Shown here piece after piece: positions 21,921 to 31,419 of a DNA stretch of 64,000 bases. A program made the position numbers and the translations under genes. The notes under the pieces were generated by a model. That model did not search any database. It was given only the letters and a program-made list of their open reading frames with translations, and was not told the origin of the DNA. This DNA is from Furcasterigmium furcatum (Eukaryota > Ascomycota > Sordariomycetes > Glomerellales > Plectosphaerellaceae), in assembly GCA_001599815.1 (NCBI GenBank), contig BCIA01000002.1, positions 3,259,626 to 3,323,625 of the forward strand. Direction: 5' to 3'. How positions within the stretch are numbered: the stretch's first letter is position 1; every line of letters starts with the position of its first letter.

Positions 21921-23122
21921 CTATGCCTCTAGCTGTGATGGAGCCCTGTCCCCCCTCTGAAAGATGTAAAGCGCCTCGTCCTTTCCGGCGAAGCTGGGCA
22001 GGGGCACCTGCACAATCTTGGTCCACTCCTTGTGCTCCGTCGCCATGAATTCGTCCATGGTCATGTTCCTGAATCCTGTGTAGCCGTTCCTGTTCTGCGT
22101 GCCTACGACGGCGATGGTATCACCCTGATACGCCGCGACCAGGTCCCTCGTGAACCCTCCCTCGGCACCACCGGCCACACCGCCGCCCACGATAGGGTAC
22201 ACCAACAGCATTAGCATATCACGGCCCCCGGCGTGCTTGCCGAGCCACTTGACACCGTCTGCGACCTCGGTGTCGTCGACCCAGTTGACGCGCCACTCGC
22301 TCTGCATGTTATCCACGGGGTGGGCCCCAACGCCGTACCGCCGGAGCATGAAGGACCAGTACCCGTTGCCGGAGCCGATATCTGCCACTGGGCGGCCGGC
22401 GGCGGCGAGGCGGAGGAGCTCGAGGGCCTCGTGGGAGGGGGTCGCGCAGCCGAAGTGGTGCATGAGGATGGGGAGGGCGTGGTGGCTCGCGAGGCCGCGA
22501 GAGGCGGGGCAGGGACCGCACCATTCGAGGGAGCGGGAGGACCAGGCCCAGAAGTCGAGGTAGGGGTTCGCGGAGGGCGGGGACTTGCAGCGCGGGACTG
22601 TGTAGGGGGCGGGGAGGGAGGGGTGGATGAAGCGGAGGGACGTGAGGTGGCCGGCGACGGAGGCGCGGAGGGAGGACTTTTTGGCGTTGGCGAGGAGGCC
22701 TTTCAGGGCGCTGGCGGTGAGGGTTGAGGGGAGGAAGATGTTGATGTAGGCCTCGATGTCGGCCTGGGGAGGGGGGTCGAGCTGAGAGGGCGTCAGTGGG
22801 ATGAGTATGGGTGACGAGGGAGGGGAGCACCCACGACGGAGCCGTCGTCGGACCTGTACCAGGCGTGGAGGTTTTTGGCGCCGCCCATGTTCACGATCTG
22901 CTGCACCTGGACGAGCTTCACGGCCGTCATGGCGTGGTATGTGTAGTCATCCCGTTCGGGGAGGCTGAAGGAGAGGACCGTCGCATTGTACAGGTCGTTC
23001 TTCTTGAGCAGTTCACTGGCTTTGGACTGCCTCTCGGCGTCCTTCACGTAGTCTTCTGGGCTGAAGGAGGGATTGCCGACACAGTGGATGAACTTGGCCT
23101 TGTTGGATATCTTCGACGCCAT
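21921..23122 (-). CDS. Putative SAM-dependent methyltransferase, 382 aa
   Basis: Two exons: 23122-22835 and 22781-21921. The 53-nt intron has donor GTGGGT and a CTCTCAG acceptor with branch point CTGAC; splicing gives DGSV-LDPPPQADIEAY. The N-terminus is MASKISNKAKFIHCVGNPSF. The key signature is VADIGSGNGYWSFMLRRYG at about 227-245, a class I methyltransferase motif I binding the methionine moiety of SAM. Downstream strands (MLMLLVYPIVGGG, DTIAVVGTQNR) fit the Rossmann-like core. The substrate is unknown. A Trp/Cys-rich stretch (DFWAWSSRSLEWCGPCPAS) just before the core is a distinguishing mark. It has no signal peptide. The start codon is the first ATG before a continuous frame. Confidence 0.8.
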
Positions 23123-23543
23123 GGTTGGTGATGTTGTAAGTGCTCAGTTCTGTGGTGTTTTCAGATGACGTCAACGTTGATGGGGCACAAGGGGCCAAGA
23201 GCGTAAGAAGGCGAAGCAAGTGAGGGGTAATCAATGATTACTCTCAGACCAAAATGGAATATTACTGCTGGATAATCTCTCATGAATTATCCATGGGCTC
23301 TCCGACACGGTGTCTGCGTTGTCCATTTCAGACGTGATCGAGTTTACAGTGAAGTAGTGCCATCTAAATTACTAGTGGATGGTGTGTAGCATCAGTTGGA
23401 AGCGCTCAGGCATCAGGTCTCGATACTGGAACAAAGCTCGACTTCAAAAGACATTTCCTGGAAGCAGGAAGTCTCTCGCTATATTCATGCACGTCGGCGA
23501 CGTAAGATCATGGCTGAGTGCTCCCAACATCGTCGGCCCAGGT
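23123..23543. other. Promoter-side spacer of the methyltransferase gene
   Basis: About 420 bp. The methyltransferase leader comes first, then the 3' UTR of RQC2, both on the minus strand. No gene seen. Confidence 0.5.
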
Positions 23544-26500
23544 CTACTTCTTCTTCGATCCTTTGCCGCCCTTCCCTCCCTTGCCCTGGCCCCCTTTTCC
23601 ACCACCACCTCCACCACCTCCGCTGCTCAGCCCGCCTGCCAGCATGACCCTGACCTTCCCGACAGGTACCGAGTTGACCGCTTCCTCCTGTTTCAGCGCC
23701 TTGAGCAGCTCGACTTCGCGCGGCCACATCCTCTCCGTGTCGGCTGCCTTCTCATCCACGACACCCTTCTTCCCGGAGGCAATCTTCCACATCTCCAGGA
23801 CCTCTTTGACCGCCTTGCCCTTCTTGACACTTCCCGGCTGGAATTTGACCTTGTACTTGAACTTGCCCATCGCGTTCCACGGCGCGCAGACCGGGATGGC
23901 CTCGATGATCTCGTCGCCGACCATCGGAGTGCCCACGAGACTGTCCAGAGGTGTGGTCTTCTCCGACTCGTCCGCGTCAAGCAGCTCGACGCCCTCCTCG
24001 CGCATCATGCGGCGGATCTCTTCATGCTCGGCAGTCGCCTTCTGCTGGCGCTCGTGCTGCACGCGGCGCCTCTCCTTCTGCGCTGCGATCTCGGCCTCCT
24101 TCTGCGCCTTGGCTTTCGCTTCGGCCTCGGCCCGCTCCTTGCCCTTTGCTGCCCCGATGAGCTCTTCTGCGGCAAGTCGGTCCTCTTCGTCCTGATATTT
24201 ATACTTGGCGGCAGCCTTCTTGGCCTTGCCTCGTTGTCCTCGTTTGGCTGGGGCCTTCTTTTCGGTGGCTGTGGTGCTGGCTGCCGAGCTCATATTGGCA
24301 GCAGTTGAGTCATCTTGCACCGTCTCTGGGTCTGCTTGAGTCTCGGTGTCCGCAACGTCATCTTCTTCGTCGAACGGCTCCTCGGCTGGGGCAACAGGCT
24401 TTTCAGACTCGGGGTCAGACGTGTTCAGCTTCTGCATCTCCTCAGCGGGAGCAGCGGCAGCAGCAGCCTCCTCCTGCTCGGCGTCCGAGTTGTCGTCCTC
24501 GTCATCCTCTTGGTCGCGCTTTGAGCCCTGAAGTGGATTCGCACGGGGTGAATTGTCTTGCTCCCCATCGTCATCAGAGTCACGTCCAGCCGCGTCTTCT
24601 CCAGCATCAGAAGCAGCCTCGAGGGCCGCAGCAGAGGTCTGGTCATCGTTGGCGTCCCGCAGCCTATGCTTGACATGCTGCCCCTTGCTTTCCTCGCTGA
24701 TCCTGAACATGATGCCGAGGCCCAGCAGCAACGGAGCGGGAGGCAGGAAGTTCTTCTGTCCTCTCACCATGAAGCTGCCCGTGGGGAGATACTCGCCAGC
24801 GGGGGCTGACTTGGACACCTGATCGGCATTCACCCACCAAGCGCCCATCCCTGCCTTGGAATCCCATGCGTTCGAGCTGCAGACTGACAGCATGCCAGCC
24901 TGGGCGAGAGTAGATGGGGGAATCGGCGCATCTGGGCTGTCCTGCTTGTTCTTGATGACGACCGAAGAAGCTCCATGCATGTCTGCGTGGACATAGACGT
25001 CGCCCTTGCGGAGGTACCTCTTGTACAGTGTTTCGTTTTGCTGCGCATCCTTGCCACCAAGGACGAGATATCCATCCGAAGAGATGAACCAGATGAACTT
25101 CTCGAACCACATCTGTTTGCGGATGGGCTGAAGGACCGCCTTTTCCTGTTTCAGGCCCTTCCTCAAATCCTCAGTAATCTTCTGCTCAGCATTCTTCAGA
25201 GCGACCGAGGACTGCGCTGCTGTCTTTTGTTCTTTGATGACGGCCGTCCTTCTCTGATCGTAATATTCCCTGGCATTGCTCCAGGGAGACTGGCCAAGGC
25301 TGATGTCGATGGCTAGCCTCTTGTCGTCAGACTTCTTCGCATCGTTTTCGGTGGCATCCTCGTCGTCGGATTCATCGGATCCAGTCTCGTAGGCATCGTC
25401 CTCCGCCTCAACGTCTTCGCTGCCGAGAAGTAACGTGATGGTGTTGTCCTCAAGCTTGAGCGGCAGTTTAATGAGCTCCGCAACCGGGTTCCCTCTCTTC
25501 TGCTCCCGCTCGATGAGCTTGTTGATGTTGACCCAATCCATGCCTTGCTCAATGAGACCGTTAACGGCGTCCATCGCTTCTTGCACACGCTCAACGTTGG
25601 CCTCGATGGCGGCAGCTTTCTGCTCGTTCAGAGACTGCGCCTCTTGCAGGCCCTCGATGCGTTGCGCGTGGACTTGCCTCGCGGCTTCCAGCCTCTTCTG
25701 GGCTACGGCTTCGCGTTCGGATAGCTTGGACTCGAGCTTCTGGCCTTCTAGTGACGAGAAGAACTCGTCAACAGTTTTGTTGAAGCCCTCGGATGTGAGG
25801 ATCTTGTATTGAGGGCGGTCGACGTATTTCGCCGGCAAGAAAGGGTGAAAGTCCTCGTACAGCAGGTCGTCTCGCTTGGTTTCGGCGTCTTGATCGGGTT
25901 TGGTGTCGGCCGCCGGCTCATTTCTGTACTTGGCGATGATATACCCCGTAGCCTGCTGTCCGCTCGTGATGTCCTTGACAAGCTTGCGCGCCTCGGTCAA
26001 CGTATTCAGGAGCTGTTCCAGCAGTTTGTCGTCCGCCAGTACCTCGGCAGAGGTATGAGCCGCGTTGAAGTTGGTGACTTGGAAAGCATGGTCCAGCAGC
26101 ATCGGGGGGAGCTCTGTGATGGTCACAGCCAGACCCTTCCTCAGCTCGTCTCCAGGCTTGGCCTTCTTCTTCCCGGACGCCGCGGCCTTGGCCAGTCTGT
26201 CGACGTTGCTCTGCAGGGCATCTCGAAGCCGCTCTTTGGTCAGAGCCGGGATGCCAGCGTAATTTTGGCGGTTCTCCAGGGAGTAGCTCAAGCCAACTCT
26301 CTGGGGCTCCTGGCCTTCTCCTTCCGAGACGTTTCGCAGAAGTGCCAGGATCTTGAGGTCGGCGTCGGTCAAGATGACATTTCCGCCAGCGAAGAACTCG
26401 AGGAAGAGCCTGTATTGACCGTCGCTGAACTGGAACTCAATGATACGGTCGGTTCCGATCTGGCTGACCGCGGTCAACCGCCTGGTCTTTAGGAATTTGC

Positions 26501-26797
26501 GTAGCCGGCTGACAAAGGAGGAGGGCGCAGCAGCGGTTGTGCGGGCAAAGTCGGTCAGGTGGCATCGGAAGCCCGAGTCGATGAGCATTTGCTTCTTGTT
26601 ATCGGGCTTTGCGAACTTGAGGAGGAGGATCTTGGAGGATAGGTCGTATACGTTCGCCAGGCGCAGAGTCACGAGGCTTTCGTGTAGCTCGTGGGCGATG
26701 ACCTGACGGCAGTGATGTTAGATCGTTGAAGTGACAGCTGCCGACCGGGCGGGCATAAACCTACCTTGACGTCCAAGGACGAGAACCTCTGCTTCAT
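23544..26797 (-). CDS. RQC2: Rqc2/Tae2 (NEMF) ribosome quality control factor, 1063 aa
   Basis: Rqc2 binds 60S subunits carrying stalled peptidyl-tRNA, recruits the Ltn1 ligase and adds C-terminal Ala/Thr (CAT) tails. Exon 1 (26797-26765) encodes MKQRFSSLDVK. A 62-nt intron (26764-26703) follows, then exon 2 from VIAHELHESL to 23544. NFACT-N begins at once (LRLANVYDLSSKILLLKF, GNVILTDADLK). A long coiled-coil region lies at about 330-420, followed by an acidic insert (ESDDEDATEND). The NFACT-R domain, about 540-690, contains WFEKFIWFISSDGYLVLGG, VYVHADMHGASS and FMVRGQKNFLPP. A charged low-complexity linker with many Lys and Glu follows, then NFACT-C (PVGKVRVMLAGG). The tail is Gly/Lys-rich. 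Length and domain order match the family. Confidence 0.95.
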
Positions 26798-29009
26798 CTT
26801 GAACAACTAGTTGCTGCCTCAGAAATAGCAGTACGGAAGAAGTATGCAAAGAACAAGACGGACCACCTCAGCCAACGGTGCATCGCGGGGCAGATTCTGA
26901 GCAGTGACGAGCTCCGTCGAAGGTCGAGGAAGATCGCGGGGCAATTGTGGCTAGTGGCGTGGCTTAACAGGAATGACGTAATCAGGGTGCAGAGTCATCC
27001 GGCGACTCGAAGGAAGTCGATCAGTGGTGCTAGCTAGTATGGCCTCAGCATCAACAAACTATCCGCACACATGTCCATCCCCATCTCGGCTGCCAATTGG
27101 GCCCAGGACCTTCCAATGACCCAACGAGTGACTCGAGGTGCTTCCTCTGCAGCTTCAAAGGTGATAGAGCCTCGCCTTGGAGCGAGGCCCGGCAGTTGAG
27201 AGAGGCTTGGGAACCCGCATTCCTGCCCCAGCTTGACTCCTCGATGGCGGTGTCTTACATCCACGCAGTCGTTCAAGAACGAGGGGGGCTGGCATTTGCG
27301 TGTTCCAGCCATCTTTTGACGTCCGACCTCACTGTCGCCGTCGATCCATCTCGGACGAAGAACCACCATTGGACTTCCAGCCACTTCAGTGTGCCCAGCG
27401 GCGTCGACGATCACAAGGAGCTGTTGTCGCGCACAGCGCCGTGGGCTCCTGATTGGGAATAGCGCACGTCCCCGGATGACCCGTCGTCAGAGCAACGTCT
27501 GAGACCAGCAGGCGGCGGCTGGTCAGTGGCGCCCAGCGGGTTTCGTCTCTCGGCTCCAGACTCCAGACTCGAACCGATGTGGTCAACCGAGACAGAGTTC
27601 GAGGTCGGCAAAGGCACCTGGGTAACTGAGCAGAGGTGTCGGGATTCAAGGACATGCTCACCGGCTCCTCGACTCTTTATCACGGAACTCCTTCGTGTCC
27701 GGCGCCGAAATGATGCTGAGCCCAGCCCCTTTCAGCGACCCACAGCTCCTTTCTTAGTCCGTCGCGACACGAACGACACGACGCGGACACGTCGACTCGA
27801 AAGAAGCAAGTATCGACTCTGCAATTACAGAATCTCGCACATGGCACCGCCTCCTGGCGCTCGGGTCACCTTCACCTTGCATGAGTCGATCTTTTCTCTG
27901 ACGCACATCACAACCAATGGAGACTGTCCACGATTGTCGGGCAAGACCAGCGGTTGGCCAGACTGCTGCAGCAGTGGTGGTCAGGGAGGTTGGGGGGACA
28001 GACATCTGATTGTCAGACACTGCACTTGTGTGCCTTCTCACGAGCCATTGGGCTCTCAATTGGCCCTGTGAACCTCCGTCCTGTCTGCTTCCAGCCATCG
28101 CCATTCTGGAGGTCCAGCTCTCGTCGAGCTTCGTGGCGTTGCAGACAGCTCCTGAGTGGCTGGACAAAAGAAGGGGACCACAGTCGCGTCTTGGTGATCC
28201 TGGGGGAGATTGGGCGCTCGGTGGTCCTCGGGTCAGTTCATCAACTGGACTCAATCAAGAGCCGAGGCACGGCTCAGGCCTCGCAGACAGTGTCCGCCGC
28301 TTCGAATCCTCTCCTGTCGTCGTCATGAGCATGGACAGGGGCCGGCAGCAAGCAGATTGGGGCTCTTCGTCACAAGCCGGTGGGTGCGTTGCAGATGGAT
28401 CTGGCGCGTCGAGGCGGCCGGAGGAGCCGCCAGTGCCCAGCGGTCCAACCCGATGAGGCGCTGGGCTGTGATTAGGTACTTGGGGGGAAAGGATGCGCAC
28501 GCATCTTTGATGGAGCGGAGGGTGGACGTAAAAGAAGACCCGCCGCCCCTATTGAACCGACCATGCCCCTTTTGGCCAGAGTAAACAAACCGACAGCTCC
28601 AGCTTCAGCTCTGGTGTCAACACGCCCGCCGCCCCGACCTCCCCTGACCCCTGACAAGAGACGACGGGAGACTCTACAGGCACCCTGCCGCGGCAACGGC
28701 CTGCACAGATCCCCCGGCCACAAAACCCATAGGGCATCACCGTCTGCGCGTCTGGCGTTCCTCTCCTCTTCCCCNCCCCCATCACCGCCAGCAACAGCAA
28801 ATCACCAATTCTTGCCCAACCAGCCTCTTCAAGGAGAAAATAAGCACAAGAAGCGCGTGGTGCCATCAAGCCCGGCTTCTTCCCTTCTTTTCCCCTTCTA
28901 CTTTGTTTTCTAAGGAAGCAAAGCAAGAGGAACTTCTTCTTTCGTCTTCCTTTCGTTCTCACGTAACGGAAGGTCGCTGAAGAAGAATCGTCCTCTCTGC
29001 GCCTTACAG
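26798..29009. other. Intergenic region upstream of HEX1
   Basis: About 2.2 kb between the start of RQC2 and the first HEX1-frame exon I can see. No supportable gene. One undetermined base (n) lies at 28775 inside a C-rich stretch. The last 250 bp are pyrimidine-rich and probably transcribed as the HEX1 leader. A short coding exon carrying the ATG of a long HEX1 isoform may lie here; I could not identify it. Confidence 0.5.
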
Positions 29010-29969
29010 GTCGCCAATCTGGACTTTGAGGCTCGCGTCCCCGTCCCCTTCAGCATCTTCCCCTCCACCTACAAGGAGAGCGAGACCCAGACCACCGAGA
29101 CTCACGAGGAGCTCGAAACCCAACAGCCCCAGAAGCCCCAGGCCGGACCGGAAGCTCAATACACTTCTGTCTCTGTCAGCGGCAACCTCCCGCCTCGCCC
29201 CGAGCAGCCCCAGCGCTACAGCGAGCAAGAGATTCGTATTGAAGAAAGCTACCGCCGTCCGGACAGGTTCTACCAGGAGACTCACTACCACGAGCAATCC
29301 CGGTACGTTGGATATACACTCTCCTATTGTCAGAACCACCATCCATGGGCAGAAGAAGCACGGCCAGCAAGCAGCAAGCGGCAGCGCGTCTCTCCAGGCG
29401 CTGATCTCGTATTTCCCGCCTCCGGCCGGGGCTGCGAGCTGTCAACTCTTGGCTGCGCAGACCGCTCAAGCCACTGTTTGGCGAGATTTGCTTCTCTTGA
29501 TCCCACTGGCCCCTTCCCGTCCCCATCCCCGTCCCAGACCCTGGACACAACAACACACGCCCCCCTTACTAGTGGCCTCAGGCCCAGTTGGCCGAGTGAC
29601 ACGATGATCATCTGTTACCATCGGTGAACAACTTCTCTCCTTCATCATCAGTGTCGACTAACATCCATCTCCCTCCTCAGTCCCCAGCGTCAGGAATTCT
29701 CTGAGACTTACGTCGAGGTCGACCGCCGCCACAACCACCACGACACCCCCGTCGACTGCATCGAGCGCGAGTATCGTGAGCGTTTCCAGCCCCGTTACCA
29801 CCGTGAGGAAGTGAGCTGCGAGCAACCTTCCGGCCCCAACGCCCGTTCCGAGTACACCGTCGAAGGTCGTACTTACGAGCGCCCCCAATACAAGGAGTGC
29901 AAGGTCACCGAAGAGGAGACCGTTGTTGAGCAACCTAGACGCCGTCTCCGCGACACTATTAAGGCCAAG
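29010..29969 (+). CDS. hex1: Upstream exons in frame with HEX1 (long-isoform N-terminal region, start not found)
   Basis: Two open segments, 29010-29302 and 29681-29969, join across a 378-nt intron (donor GTACGT, branch CTAAC at 29658-29662, acceptor CTCAG) and run without a stop into the HEX1 start MGYYDDD. They encode at least 194 residues, rich in Glu, Arg, Tyr and Pro, with repeated RRPDRFYQETHYHEQ-like and REYRERFQPRYHREE-like stretches. A possible acceptor (CTTACAG) ends at 29009. No in-frame ATG lies in these exons, so the start must be in an exon further upstream. I recall long HEX1 splice forms with similar Tyr/Arg/Glu-rich N-terminal parts in other fungi. Alternatively the segment is leader that happens to be open, which is unlikely given its length and codon use. 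Confidence 0.6.
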
Positions 29970-30733
29970 ATGGGTTACTACGATGATGATGGTGAGTCTT
30001 TCTTTGCGTCCCCCTCCCCTTTCTTTCTTGTCTTTACGATATTATTGTACACTGGCTCGCGAACTGTTTTCCCCCCCTCCTTCCGTTGCCTATGAGCACT
30101 CGAAGCTGAGTTGCATGACCGCCGGATCAAGGCCACTACCATTCCTTCCGCAAGGGTCTCCACGACTTGGCTGACCGCATCCGCCACCCGGAAGGCCGTG
30201 AGGACCAGGTCCACGTTGAGCGCGACCAGGAGCCTCGCCGCCCCAGCCGCAGCTTCAGGGGATCTCCCTCCAAGGAGGGCCCTTACCTGCCCAACACCGT
30301 CTCCATCCCCTGCCACCACATCCGCATGGGCGACTTCTTGATGCTCCAGGGCCGCCCCTGCCAGGTCATCCGCATCTCGACCTCCGCCGCCACCGGCCAG
30401 TACCGCTACCTCGGCGTGGACCTCTTCACCAAGCAGCTCCACGAGGAGTCGTCCTTCATCTCCAACCCCGAGCCCAGCGTCGTCGTCCAGACCATGCTCG
30501 GCCCCATCTTCAAGCAGTACCGCGTCCTCGACATGTGCGACGGCCGCATCGTCGCCATGACCGAGACCGGCGACGTCAAGCCCGACCTCCCCGTCATCGA
30601 CCAGTCCAACCTGTGGAGCCGCCTCCAGAACGCCTTCGAGAGCGGCCGTGGCAGCGTCCGCGTCCTCTGCCTCAACGACCGCGGCCGCGAGCTCGCCGTC
30701 GACATGAAGGTCATCCACGGCTCCCGCCTGTAA
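29970..30733 (+). CDS. hex1: Woronin body major protein HEX1, 207 aa (short form)
   Basis: HEX1 self-assembles into the crystalline core of Woronin bodies, peroxisome-derived organelles that plug septal pores after wounding. Exon 29970-29991 encodes MGYYDDD. A 140-nt intron (29992-30131, donor GTGAGT, acceptor CAAG) follows, then 30132-30733 starting GHYHSFRKGLHDLADR. The conserved eIF5A-like core begins at TVSIPCHHIRMGDFLMLQGR and includes RISTSAATGQYRYLGVDLF, VVVQTMLGPIFKQYRVLDM and MTETGDVKPDLPVIDQSNLW. The last three residues, SRL, are a peroxisomal targeting signal type 1. The segment between the start and the core (about 65 residues, Arg/Pro/Glu-rich) is variable in the family. The MGYYDDD start is the family-typical one and has a good context. 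Confidence 0.96.
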
Positions 30734-31419
30734 AATGTCTAGTGCTGCTGCCAGCCGGGGCCCAGGGGGCCGCGAGGCCCAGCAAGCCCGGTCGGCATGG
30801 GCGCTTTTGCATGATCTCTCTGTTTTGGGCTAGGTGAATGGGATGAATTGGACATTATCTGAAATTTGAATAAGACTACCGGGGGCTCACTGGGCCTTGT
30901 TGGAGTCTTTGAGTATCTAGATAAGTAGTCGTGTACATGTCTTTTAATTGACTGTGGGTTGTCTCATACTCGTGCTCCCCTCCACGTGTGTCTTGGTCCT
31001 GGAATGAGGTTGTGTGAGATGTACGGGAGAGGCTGACGCCGTTCCAAGCCTTCTTGCCACCAATCAACAGCTACGCCCGTGCCCACAGCCTTGCGGTATT
31101 GTTCAATCTCATGGTGATCCCATGGCACCCTTGGATTCTCACTCTGATACCTATCTCATCCCGAGCTTCTTCTTTGTCTGTTGAAGTCGGTCTCGCGACG
31201 TCACCCCTCCAACAACTTGGTCTCTTGATATTTCATCCCGTTCTTGACAATGCCCAAATCGCCATGCAGACAAAGCACAATCCCATCATCCGTCGTTACA
31301 ACTGGAGACACTTCGTCTAGTCGTGTGGCCAAGTTGTCTGGAACATAAAAGTGCCGTGAGCATGCCAATGGCTCTTGATCCTCTCCCTGCCCAAGGTTGG
31401 CTATCGGCACAGAGGCAAC
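30734..31419. other. Convergent intergenic region after HEX1
   Basis: About 690 bp of 3' flank of HEX1 and of the WD40 relic. Small frames only, with no supportable gene. Confidence 0.5.

Noticed and set aside
29978..30718. 246-codon minus-strand frame
   Set aside because: Antisense to HEX1, whose protein is unmistakable on the other strand.
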